Assembly (NCBI GenBank): GCA_012934845.2
Contig: WNNJ02003664.1
Coordinates: forward strand, 248,001-312,000
DNA from: Pomphorhynchus laevis
Lineage: Eukaryota; Acanthocephala; Palaeacanthocephala; Echinorhynchida; Pomphorhynchidae
Direction of reading: 5' to 3'
Length of the DNA stretch: 64,000 bases
The notes below the pieces were generated by a model. The model was not told where the DNA came from and did no database searches. It saw only the letters and a program-made list of their open reading frames with translations. Below are positions 22,275-33,600 of this stretch, piece by piece; position 1 is the stretch's first letter, and each line of letters opens with the position of its first letter. The position numbers and the translations under genes were made by a program.

Positions 22275-24211
22275 GCATAACATGGAAGTTAAATTTATGA
22301 GAAATCGAAGACAAATCACCAAGAAGAAGAGAGAAAAGCATAGGGCCTAATACGGAGCCTTGTGGAACACCGGACGGAATGGATGAAGGATGGGAGAGAG
22401 AAGAGTTAGAATAGACGCGAAATGTACGGTTTGATAGATATGAAGAAAACCATGATACTGTGGGTAAAGAGAAGCCATAATCATGACGAAGGCGATGGAG
22501 AAGAATCGAGTGATCGACGATGTCAAAAGCAGACGATAGATCAAGAGAAACTATGACACTACATAATTTATGATCGCGCGATATGAGTAAGTCATTATAA
22601 ACTTTAAGACAGGCAATTTCAGTAGAGTGATTAGAGCGAAAAGCGGCTTGGAAGGGAGGAAATAAGTTGGAGAAAAAGAGATATGTATTAACTTGCTTAA
22701 GAAGGAGAAGTTCAAGGAGTTTAGAGAGGGTTTGGAGAAGTGAGATAGGACGGTACGAAAATGGTAGTGAGGAGTCGAAAGATTGCTTTTTGATGAGAGG
22801 ACGAACAGTGGCGCATTTCCAGATGGAAGGAAATGTATGTCTACGGATGGACGAGTTGAACAATGTGGTTAGGAAGGGTAAGATAGAGGAGCAGATATTT
22901 TTAAGCAAGTGAGTGGGAATTGGGTCAGAAGGAGAGGTTTTATTAGGTAATGACAGCAGAACCGAAGAAACTTCATCAGACGAAACGGGAAGAAGGTGGA
23001 ATAGTTCTGGGAGGGAAGTATTTAAAGAGAAGAGTGGGTACAAGGGGGCTATGGGTAGTAGGGAAAGTAAATTGGATAGCTTAGATTGTAGATAAGAAGA
23101 AAATTCATCAGGATTTATATTACAAGGAGTAGATGATCGTGAAAGAATTGAGTTTAAGATTTTCCAATGAGATTTAGAGTTGGAAGATGACTCGAGTTGA
23201 TTTCGCCAAAAGAGAGTACGTTTAGTACGTATAAGAATGAGATGTGAACGGCATTGAGAAAAGTAGGAATCACGAAGATTTGGAGAGAGTGAGTTGGGAG
23301 AACGTTTAAGAAAGCGTTTATAAGTACGAAAAGAGTGACGGAGTCGACGCTTAGAAAGACTACATTCAGAATCGAACCAGGGAGCATGGCGCAAGCTGGG
23401 AACGTCGAAGTCGACTAGGCAGAAGGTTATTGATGTAATTTGGTGTAGATAATGGTAAAAGCGGAGAAGGAGAATGGGGACGAGTAAGAGTAAGAGTGAC
23501 AAGGAAATGATCGGACAAACCAGGATCAGTAATTGACAAGGAGGTATAGTCATTGAAGCAGTTAGGAACAGCAATGATGTCGAGAGCACCGCCGAGAATA
23601 TGAGTTGGGCTTGTTGAAAGTAATTTATAGTTAAAATCAGAAAAAAGATTAGTTAAAGTGATAGAGTCAGAGTCAGACGGGCGATCAAGACGAATGTTAA
23701 AGTCATCGAGAACAAAAGAAGGAGTATAAAACAATGAACAGTGAGACATAAGATCTGCAAGGTCGTTAAAGAAGATACGTGATGGGGCAACTGAACCTGG
23801 ACGGTATACAATCACAAGTTCCAGAGGGAAAGGCGTTGATAATCTGCATATGAGTAATTCGAACGAAGTGTAACGGATGTTAACGTTGATTTTACGTAAA
23901 GACATTGGGTGACGAGCAATGGCAACAATACCGCCATGGTTAGAAACAGTAGATGTATGATATGCAATTTGACGAGCTGATTCAACTAGAGAACAACCAG
24001 AGCGACATAGACGACGAATAGCAAGATCGTCGGAGTCAAAGTGCCAGGATTCGGTAATGCAGAGAATATCGATAGATATATAATCGGATATATCGAGAAG
24101 CATATCAGCTTTATGAAGAATGGAGCGAGTGTTGAATAGACTAAGACGAAAAGTATGCTTAGGAGCGAGATTGACTAGCGAAGAAGACAAGGGGGAGAGA
24201 TGGGACGCCAT
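22275..24211 (-). pseudogene. LINE family A ORF2: AP-endonuclease and RT
   Basis: EN part (24211-23366): SLFNTRSILHKADML, ILCITESWHFDSDDLA, NHGGIVAIARHP, ELVIVYRPGS, FVLDDFNIRLDRP (D in place of the usual G in the GDFN block), HILGGALDIIAV and GLSDHFLVTLTL. RT part (23589-22275): APWFDSECSLSKRRLRHSFR, NKTSPSDPIPTHLLKNI, SYRPISLLQTLSKLLELL, VSLDLSSAFDIVDHSILLHR (A), and IPSGVPQGSVLGPMLFSLLL (B), ending at HVMQY before motif C. The two parts are in different frames. The 3' side is lost. Confidence 0.85.
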
Positions 24212-24800
24212 CGAATTTTTGGCCTTGTGTGTACAACGTGAAAATTTCCGTTGATTTGACGTATAGATAAGGATGACTCGCCGTTTGTTTCACGTCGATG
24301 TTTCTCAATGCGAGCTAAATTGAGCTGGGCAATATCAGAAGGGGAGCGGTCAGGAAAGATACGGCAAGTAGATGAAGTGGTAAGAAGTTTAAAGCGTTGG
24401 GAGAGTACAGAAGAGGCATGTGAACTATGTCGGAAAACGATTTTTAAGAGTGGAGGACTGAGATGATTGGATTTAGTGGATTTGTTTAAACGAATAAAGG
24501 ATACAGGATCGATATTATTGAAGAGGGATGGGTTATCATCAGGAAGAATAGTTGCTAGGATAGACCTGAAAGCAGATACATCATCGAGGCGAGATTGTGG
24601 AGAAGCAGATTCGGAAAGCTTTAAGTTTGATATGATTATACAGCGATCGCGCGAAGGAAAACGATTTCGTGGAAGTGGTGGACGGACAGAGCTGGTAGGA
24701 GTCGAGGCAGATGAGCAGATAGAAGTGGAAATGACAGGGGTGCTTGATAGAGAATTAATATTGGTTGGAGCAAGTGTGACAGGAGCGGGGTGTTGAATCG
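24189..24800 (-). pseudogene. LINE family A ORF1, RRM-like C-terminal part
   Basis: In the frame ending with TAG near 24189 the translation gives RDRCIIISNLKLSESASP, SRLDDDVSAFRSILA, PVSFIRLNKSTKSN, LLKIVFRHSSHASSVL, then IAQLNLARIEKHRRE and FHVVHTRPKIRWRPI. The arrangement is as in the family B ORF1. It overlaps the ORF2 ATG (24211) by about 20 bases. The N-terminal part is disrupted by the internal duplication. Confidence 0.65.
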
Positions 24801-24954
24801 ATTGATCTAGATGTGACTGGAGATGATTTTAAATGAAGGATGTAAATTATTTGGAAGTGTTACGTGGGAGGTAGAGTAAGGAGAATTAAGATAGGTTGGG
24901 TCATGAGTGACAGGAATGGAGTGTTGAATCAGTTGTTCGGAAATTTTACTGGAA

Positions 24955-25335
24955 ATGATTTTGATGGAAGGATGTAAATTATTGAGAAGTGATAAGTGTA
25001 GAGTGGCTGCTGCGAAGGCCAACATTGCCAAAGGAACTCCTTGTGAAAATCACTCTTTAGATAATATTACTTCATCCTCAACTGAAAGTGTAGAGTTTGT
25101 TCCGTGGATATTACGTAATATCGTCGTTAGCGTCGTTTGCTGCTTCGTCCCAGTAGCTGTCGAGTCAATCGGGGCCTTAGGATGTGAAGTTACTGCCCTT
25201 TTTGAACTAATTGGGAAGCGACTGAGGCTAGCTACAAACGACGCCCAGGCAAAATCCCATTTCTTACAGCGCATAAGTACCGCAATTCAGCGGGGGAATT
25301 CAGCATGCGTCAGGGAGAGTCTTATGCAATCTTGA
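24955..25335 (+). other. unassigned plus-strand frame, likely element remnant
   Basis: A 126-residue frame whose C-terminal half (ALFELIGKRLRLATNDAQ, SHFLQRISTAIQRGNSAC) reads like real protein. To my recollection it resembles a segment repeated in many invertebrate genomes with mobile-element proteins (GRRL..TG..R...L.QRLS.A.QRGNAA). I cannot name the family. The N-terminal part overlaps the family A ORF1 repeat and is a shadow. The opposite strand also has a 74-residue frame (25050-25274). Confidence 0.3.
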
Positions 25336-25779
25336 TTCCGAAGCCCAATGATCCCCTACTTTTTATTAAACGTTATCTAAGTAATAATTTGGGGCCCATT
25401 TGCGGGCAACCCATTCAATTGTATCTCTAATATTGTAAGTTATTTATATATATATTAACTGAAAATATTTTCCGGCTATTTTTAAAGTATTTCTGATATA
25501 GATCTACATAAAATGGGCGAAACAGCTTATAATTTTGGTAAATTATAAGTTGCTTAAAGTTGCTCATCTGAAATTTTAAATCGCCTTTTATAAACTTGAG
25601 TCTGAATACGACAGCAAATTCAGTTTGTTTATCCTCATTTTAATGCGTGCCTTAGGCGATAATGTATTATTTTAGGGCAATGAAAACATGTTTAATTATA
25701 TTGATTATATAACCTTAATATTCGATAACACGTGTTCAAATCTAGAATCAAAAAGTACCGCTATTTTAATTCAAAAATG
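25336..25779. other. AT-rich spacer, nothing clear
   Basis: No convincing frame. It may contain the decayed 5' part of the outer LINE that starts at about 25780. Confidence 0.4.
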
Positions 25780-28065
25780 TTCCGTCTTATTTAATTCCCA
25801 CCTTTCTTGTTCGATGTGGTCAGAGAACATTGTTTTGCCCTTATTGACAACGGCTGCATCGTGGTTTACATTGATTTCAGCAAAGCCGTCGATCACGTCC
25901 CTCATGGAATATTGCTTGTGAGGCTAAACTCATTTGGAATTGTCAATGAGTTACTGCAATGGTGACACAAACATTTCCTGGTATGAAGGACAAACCGAGT
26001 TAAAAAAAAGATTTATTTTAACGTGGCAAATGCGTGCCAGCGCACGCTTACATGACCACAAACAACAAAACAAGACTGTGAATCAGGTGTCGAGAAGGTG
26101 TGAACGGAGGAGGTGTTTGAATGTGATAAAGGAGGGAGCGCGGCGGACGTCGAGAGGGAGTTGATTCCAGGCGAGTGAGGCGGCGACGAGGAAGGATCGG
26201 AGACCGTAGTTGTTGGAGTAATTAGGAACGTGGCGTAAGAGGGTATGACAGGAACGAAGCGATAGCGAGGTGGGGCGAGTATCGTCTAAGAAAGGAAGGT
26301 TGATGAACGATGGGGATCCGACAGCGATGAAATGAAAAGTAACGAGAAGAAGGCGGAGTTTGATGCGGATGTGGATGGTGGGCCAGGAGAGTTGGGCAAA
26401 ATATGTGGATGTGTGGTCGAAGCGACGGAGACGAAAGAGCACTCGAACGGCGGTGTTGATTATTCGTTGTAGGGGTAGGATGATGGATTTTGAAGAATTG
26501 GCGAAAAGGCTAAAGCAGTAATCGATTTTAGGGAAAAGAAGCGATGAATGAAGAGACATACAAGAACGGAAGTCGATAAGGGGGCGGATACGGCGGATGT
26601 CACGGAGAATTAAGTTAGACGAGCGGACCTTGTCACGGACGAAGGGTTTAAGGGAAAGGTGATCATCGAAATGGAAGCCTAAGAAAGTGAGATTGTGGAC
26701 TATAGGGATGATCGATGAGGCGAAAGATACAATGGGAGGAGATATGTTTGGTTTACGGGGAAGGATCCACATTATTTTGGACTTTTCGGGGTTTAGAACG
26801 AGATGGAGATTAGAGAGACGTTTGTAGATAGAAGAAAGACAGTTGGAGGCAGAAATGCCGATATCTTGTATGCGATGTGCGGGTGCATGATCATAGATTA
26901 GAATGTCATCAGCGTATTGCATGACGTTAAAGGAGTAAGGTTTGATAAATGGAGAGAGATCGCCAAGCAAAAGAGAGAAAAGCAGGGGACCTAGGACTGA
27001 ACCTTGTGGGACCCCGCAAAAAATAGGGATGGGAGGGGATGATGATGAATTAGAACAGACGCGAAAGGAACGGTCGGATAGATATGAGGCGAACCATGCT
27101 ACGGAGGAGGAAGAAAATCCGTAATCATAACGAAGGCGAGAAAGGAGGACGGAGTGGTCGACAATGTCGAATGCGGAGGAGAGGTCGAGGGAGATGAGAA
27201 CACTATATAGAGCCTTGTCTCGAGAAATGAGTAAGTCGTTGCTGTGACTTTTGTCAGTGACCTCCCGGGGAGCTTTGAAAGCTTTTTCTTGTTGTTTGCA
27301 GACAATTTAAAGCTACGGTTAGCATAAGAGTCTCTCTTTAGGAGTGCAACACTCCAGGATAATTTGAATCGTTTGATTGTCTGGACTGAACGTTGGCTGC
27401 TCCCGGTTAATGAGAAGTGTACAGTTCCAAGACTGGAACCTAGAAAAGATAATCAGGAATATTTATTGAAAGGTCAAAGAATCCTAGTTGTTACTACTGA
27501 AAAAGATTTTTGGGGTACTGGTGTATGGATCGCTCAAATCGAAAGAGCATACGACTAGAAAACCTGGGGCAACCACTTAAATGCTTTGGTTTATCCAACG
27601 TTTGTTTTTAGTGATCACTCCAGATATCTTTCGATTGCTTTATTCCGCGCAGCTTTGTCTACTGCTAGAGTATGGCTTACCAGCGGTATTTTCCCTGACC
27701 AAAGGATAAGCCAACATCCTTGATCGACTACAGCGAAGAGCCACTAAAATGGTATTAAGAATGTGGCACACACCCTATGCCGAACGAATGAGCCTACTCA
27801 ACCTCTTCTCACCGCAATACCGACGAAGGCGATTCGATTTGCTTTTCACCAGAGGAATTCTTGTCGGACAATATGGCAACAAGCTTAAGAGTAATTTTGA
27901 GATTTCGACAGATAAACGAACTCGTAGCCGTGCACCGAAACTGATGAAGAAAATAATTTGCCGACTGATTCCCAAATTCACGATATCGACAAGGGTGGTC
28001 AACTTCTGGAATTCTCAACGTCGGAGATGCACTTCAAGGCAAAGCTGGACAACTTTTTGATCCCA
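25780..28065 (+). mobile_element. old plus-strand LINE split by a family A' insertion
   Basis: Left part at about 25840-25990 reads IVVYIDFSKAVDHVPHG (RT motif A) and ends at the insertion. The right part resumes at about 27241 with FVSDLPGSFESFF, LLFADNLKL (motif C; ADN for ADD) and WTERWLLPVNEKC, continuing through 27749-28060: LQRRATKMVLRMWHTPYAER and VVNFWNS. Motif B is missing at the join. Several frame changes and stops. The C-terminal SEMHFKAKLDNFLIP segment is in another frame. It differs from families A and B. Confidence 0.7.
26000..27240 (-). mobile_element. LINE family A', 3' half, inserted in another LINE
   Basis: Minus-strand RT from about residue motif A (DLSSAFDIVDHS in the degraded start near 27230) through FCGVPQGSVLGPLLFSLLLG-like sequence at 27010, then frame 26970-26083: FNVMQYADDILIYDHAPAHR (C), LSNLHLVLNPEKSKIMWI, FLGFHFDDHLSLKPFV, LLFPKIDYCFSLFANS, RLRRFDHTSTYFAQLSWP and INLPFLDDTRPTSLSLRS. 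The 295-residue frame is open, so the insertion is young relative to its host LINE. The 3' end carries the hairpin GCGTGC/GCACGC (26032-26047). The 5' end is truncated at about 27240. Confidence 0.82.
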
Positions 28066-29245
28066 TGATGAAAATTGATCATATAAAATTTAAATTCGTA
28101 AAGGTCAGATTACATTGATGAATATGCGTAAATTTATCGGATTTTAACCACATGGAACATAAGTTTTGCAATGTAATGTGTATTGCATTAAGCTAGTGAT
28201 GCCGGTCCGCAATTGGATGCACCCACATTCAAATAGATAGTATGGCAAAAATATTTCATTCAAACTTTCGTAGTAACTAGACTTCATTTTATAAAATCAA
28301 TAATCAGAACGGCAAATTAATTTAATAAATTTTTATTGTTTTATTTTAAATAAGTTACTATCGTATTATCATGGGCATTGTCATTTCCAATAAATAGGGT
28401 CAATCAGAAGTGTAAAAAACACACGACGTTGAGACTTACGACGCGGTTGATTGTTACAAATAATCGACATACAACGCTGAGACAACAAACGCATCGACTG
28501 AATAGACGGACATGAGTAAAATTTTACATTATAATTGGAAAGTTCATATCCTATAAAATATTTTTAAAGTTAATAAGCGGATGCGCGAGAGTAATTTTAA
28601 TTGTCACAAATAATCGTTTATTGCAAACGAGGAATAAAAATGTCTTGATTGATAGAACATTGAAATCAACATACTTCCTTGATGTGAAAAAAATTTGTTG
28701 ATCCGGGTCATTTAAATTATAAAGTGATGTGCATTTTATAAATTTCGCACAGGGTAAATTTAAAAATAATAATGATGGTGTAATGTTAACATTTTTAATT
28801 TTATTTTTGATTGGGAGAAAAAGTTTGCTAGTTACTCTGGAGAAATCAAATTGAATTTTTTTTCATATATTTTTAACCGTAAATGTAAAAATGTGTGTTG
28901 ATTATACTGGAGACGTGTGTTGATCCCAATATTGCCTATCTAGTGATCGAAAAGTTTTCAACTTTAAGCTTAAAAGGTCCTTATGCATTTTGTAAAAAAA
29001 TTAATTACATTTCATTAAACCTCTAGATTGTACAACAAATATTTGTAAAGACAAATTTGTAAAGCAAATTCCTGTAATTTCGGTAACTTACTCTAGTGAT
29101 GTGACCGCAGTCACAAATTATGATTCAATCATTCTAAACACTTTACTATAAAACATCTATTGATTATAATCCTCAGTAGCATTTTCTCAATTGATAACTT
29201 ATTTCTAAGTTGATAATTTCTCACTTTTCTCAGTTGATAATTATA
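28066..29245. other. gene-free AT-rich stretch
   Basis: The first 150 bases may be the 3' UTR of the outer LINE. Beyond that I see short inverted repeats (for example TTGATAACTT...AAGTTGATAA near 29190-29240) but no gene. Confidence 0.4.
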
Positions 29246-30265
29246 TCTAGATATGAACATTAACATCTATTAAAACTACTTTTAATTTATATCGTAAAGA
29301 TGACATTTAAATATTTTTGCATAACCATATACCGTAAAGATGATATATGCATAGCATATAATATAAATATAATACATTAAATAATGAAATTTTAAGAATT
29401 GCCACAAAATGTAATGATATTGGCAATAATGATATAAAATGATATAATGATAATAAAATTAAATTTTATTTTAAATTTCAATTTTTTATTTTGACTTGAT
29501 ATGTAATAGATATTTATATAAAACTTATTAATTTAAATTATTAAATATTATCGATGTAGTCTTATTCTTAATAAAACCAATGATAAACGTCGTAAAGATG
29601 ACATATTTAAATTTACAAGAAGCATATTTTTGCATGAGCATTCATGCATACCATATAATATAAAATATAATACATTAAATAATGAAATTTTAAGAGTTGT
29701 AACAATATGTAATGATATTGGCTTTCTTCAAAATCATTTAAATAATTTAATAGACACACATTTTAAACTAGGATGCCATAAAAATAAAATCAAACAGAAA
29801 AGAGTAAAATATATAAATCAACACAATAATATAAAGAATAAATTTAAACTCTTAAGTGCTAAATTTTTATGGATGGATAATAAATAATATACTTTGTATT
29901 AGAATAAGATACTATATATCAAATTTTATCAGAGGAAATACGTCCTTAACACTTATTTGGCCCCGCTGCTATGTTGGGTAAAGGAGTTAGGGACCGAAAC
30001 CTGATAGCAGAGCAGTTCCTCCTGATGACGACCTTGAATCCCTATTCTGATATAACGTCTGTTATTTAATAGTCAATTCATAAAAATGACTTTTAGTTTA
30101 AATTTCATTTTTTTATTTCGACTTGATATAAATTATAAAAAATCTTATAACAATTATTTATTTTATTATTTAATTATTACTTTTTGATTTAGCATTATTA
30201 TGTTTTGTTTATTTTATAATTATATTAAATACATATACTCTGTTAGCTGATTTCTTTGATACAGC
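29245..30265 (+). mobile_element. Penelope-like element, truncated 3' copy
   Basis: Two pieces align with the C-terminal coding part and 3' region of the copy at 39.7-42.8 kb. The first is 29245-29440. The second is 29562-30265, including a frame 29630-29887 (HEHSCIPYNIKYNTLNN, GFLQNHLNNLIDTHFKLG, KFLWMDNK). The GC-rich block at 29950-30035 and the terminal ...GTTAGCTGATTT end at about 30258 are present. It lies just downstream of the last kinase exon. Broken, with internal loss. Confidence 0.8.
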
Positions 30266-30445
30266 TCCAATAATTATTAATCATTAATTAATTCATTCGG
30301 ATTAAATTACAAATTACAATCAAATCGGCTTTAAATGTATTTGTCTCTATATTTTACTGCAAACCTAATAATTTCGAACATAAGTTTAATCACAAACAAG
30401 TTGTCATTATATCGACTGTTTTTTTTCATATAAAATTACGAGTAT

Positions 30446-30602
30446 CTAAGAGTAAACGTTGTAAAATAGATGGTGTTTCAATGCATTTTCAGCGTCGAAT
30501 CTGTTATCCGGATCAAACTGAAGTATACCATCTAGCAAGCTGATCAAATCTGTCTGTTTATCTCCTCCGACAATAGTACGCCAGCAACGTGGTCTTATAT
30601 CT
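30446..30602 (-). CDS. CK2-like kinase last exon
   Basis: Begins with the single base completing an Arg codon, then DIRPRCWRTIVGGDKQTD, LISLLDGILQFDPDNRFDA and ENALKHHLFYNVYS, then TAG. It matches the C-lobe end [21 protein letters not shown] of CK2. Confidence 0.85.
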
Positions 30603-33600
30603 CTAAAAGTGTTTTTTAAATGTTATCACATTTGTCGAAATAAAGCAATTCAAAGGAAAGTCATTAATTAACAATTACCATTTAAATAGCACAATTTAAA
30701 TTTATAGTATATTTTCACATTCTAAATATATTTAATATCTTTCGTGTATACATAAAAAGTACATTCATGACAATTGCGATTTTTGGAGAAGTAAATGCTT
30801 ATTAATATATTTAAATATTAATATATTTTATCTTACCAGAAAAATAAACGTTCATATGAATAAATGCTCATAAACGTTCATTAGCAAATAGTAAAAATAA
30901 GATATGACAGGATGAGATATGGTCAATTATATTATTAATAAGCTTCGATTATATTTCTAAAATACATGTGCCACGTTCATCAAATGTAGTTCTTTAGTTA
31001 ATAAAACGCACGTAATACTAACGCAAAATCAAATCGCCAGCGGGTATCGACTCTATTTTCCTTGAGCAGATATTATTGTGAATATTAGCATCTACAAAAG
31101 TATTTTATATTTTGCACATTTTGTCTATTTTAAGACGTTTTGAAATCAAACACTAATTATTATATTAAAATATAATATTTAATTTTACAAATTCTGTAAT
31201 TTTCGAAGATAATATTTTTAAATAATCATAAGAGTGTAATTTGATGCTGTCATTATTTCAATGTTTGTCCTGGCTTGGGTATCGGCTCGCGAAGACAGCA
31301 CAAGTTTAAAAGTCCAAGTGCCTTTATTCGCAGTGATGGTACACCATTAATGTGAGAGATGTTGCAAATACTTTAGTTCATTTCCTAGTTAATTCAACCT
31401 GCTAATTTCGAAGTGTACAATCTACCCATATATTTAAACTCTTTAAGGTAAAATAATATTTAAAACTAAACCTTTTATTACACCTTTTACTTTTATTTTG
31501 TTGGTTACTAAAAAATAAAAAAGATGCAAAAATTAATTAACTAAATTCAACTAAATAGATGACTTAAATATCCTCAATGAAGCAACATTGATGAAAATTC
31601 ATTACTCACAACGTAAGGTGATTGAAAGAAGTGATACATCAATAAAGTAAAGTGATAAATAAATTTAACATATATTTCTATGATCTCAGGCCGAATTCTA
31701 ATTGAAGGTGATAAATTCGTTTTGATAATTAATTGTTTAATTTATTATTTTTAAATTTTTGTTCCCTTCTATAAATTAATAGGGTCAGATGTTTCTAAGA
31801 AGACATTTGTTCCAATAAATTTATAATAAATTCCAGCTAATAAACAAATGATCAATCTGTATTTAACAAAATTGTAAAAATATAAATTAAAATATGGCTT
31901 AAAAATGTCTTTATCCATAAAGACATTTCCTTAATTTCTGCTTTAGGTTTTTAAAACTAAAGAGCCCCATTATTGCAAGTATTTCAAAATCTAATATATG
32001 TGTACTAGACGTCTATTGCACCTGTAGACGTCACTAAACATTTAGTGAATATGACTTCGCTTGTTTGTACAACAAGGTTGATATGCTAGATATCGGTTTA
32101 AAGAAGCTTCTAGCTTTGTACTAACGCATTACAAAAATACATTATTCAAAAATAAATCGCCTAATACAGCACAGCGATGAAAGCATCAAAGACTCCTGTT
32201 GACGCTATAAATTACACAAAAAATTGAACAGGAAAATCTCAAATGGGACTGGTAATATGGAGAAGATTTAAAGATGATGTTACCGTATAGCCACACAGCG
32301 AAATCCGTAATTTTATTCAAAATTATGGTTCAAAATTCAAATGCCAATTTTCAGTAATAAACTGTTACCATCTATAAGTTGCTAGTTTAAACATGTTTTT
32401 GCTAGTATATATATCACCAACATCTGCAATGCGGTGATGCAACTTTGATCCGCAATTTCATAACTTTACCTTGTGAGTTCAAAAGAGCATAAAATGAAGA
32501 ACAAGAATAGAACATGTGAACGAAAGTGATGCAGTTACACGAGTAAAATATCATACGAATACAAAAAGTGAAATAAAATACAAATTTAAATGAAATAATT
32601 TTAAATAATTAAATTTATTTTGTTATAAAACATCAATGTGCATCACATTAAACGAATATTGTTCAAATTGTAGAACAGATATCCACTATATTTTCGCTGA
32701 CGGTTTCTTTTCAAAAATCGGAACTTACAAATATAATTGGAAATCATACGATAAAAATAAAGTATTTAAATTTAAAATAAATAAAATAAAGCCAGAACCC
32801 GATTAGATTAACACACAATAATAAATCTAAATTATACCCAATTTTTATTCTAAAACAAAATAAAATTTTGTTTAATTTTGTAAGTAAAACAAAAATAAAA
32901 TGAAATATTCCTAAATTAGGCTGTTTCAAATAATGTACAAGGATCATTAACTAAATATGAGATGCATGACTTCGATGAATTAATGCAACCTCAGTTTAAC
33001 ACTCGGTTGATTACCTGTTAAAATAGCGCTTTTGTACTTTTAATAGCCAATGTCTTCAAACATATCCTAGTATTTTTCTGATTGTGGCACGATATTATCC
33101 TCACAGGTATTGATCTTATTTTTGATACAGCAGGACGCTACTAATCAGTCTGGGTGGGTCTCATCAGCTGCTGACCCAGACCTACATTTCATGTTTCGAC
33201 CCTTATTATCGGCTTTCTCCGTACACTGATGCTGATAGGAGTTGAACTCAGGACGTCTGTATCGCGATTCAAAGCTACATCTACTAGGCTGGATGATCCA
33301 GTGTGTAGATATACATTTCTGTATATTACTTTTGGTAGCTCACAGATGCAATCAAGTACAATTAATATCCTAGTATCTTTATCTGTGGATTATTTTGCAG
33401 TTATCTATGTCCAACATATGTAAAGTTTCAGGTACATGTTGCGCGACAGCACATTTAGTATTTTAGGATCACTACAAGTGTGGGCATGCTCCATTAACCT
33501 GTCATGTAGGGCTCAACCTGTATGTCCTATATAGCCCAAATCACATGATGATCAAGGTATGTGATATACCGTGAGTCTCTCTCTTTGGTTTGCGTTTAAA

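Larger units (their letters stand above)
22265..24960 (-). mobile_element. LINE family A, ORF1-EN-RT, truncated at its 3' side
   Basis: The longest family A copy. In minus order: ORF1 (about 24960-24189), endonuclease (24211-23366) and RT (to about 22275), stopping abruptly at FNFHVMQY before the YADD residues, where it meets the family B tail. A 126-bp duplication at about 24800-24960 repeats a SIKIISS-type segment in ORF1. The EN-RT junction shows a frame change between about 23366 and 23589. Only the 3' third and tail are missing. Confidence 0.8.

Noticed and set aside
29630-29887. Independent small gene
   Set aside because: It is identical in character to the C-terminal part of the Penelope protein at 42.2-42.4 kb, so it is a truncated copy.
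32744-32947. 67-residue minus-strand frame in the kinase intron
   Set aside because: Phe/Ile/Leu/Tyr-rich low-complexity translation of AT-rich intron, no homology and no splice signals.
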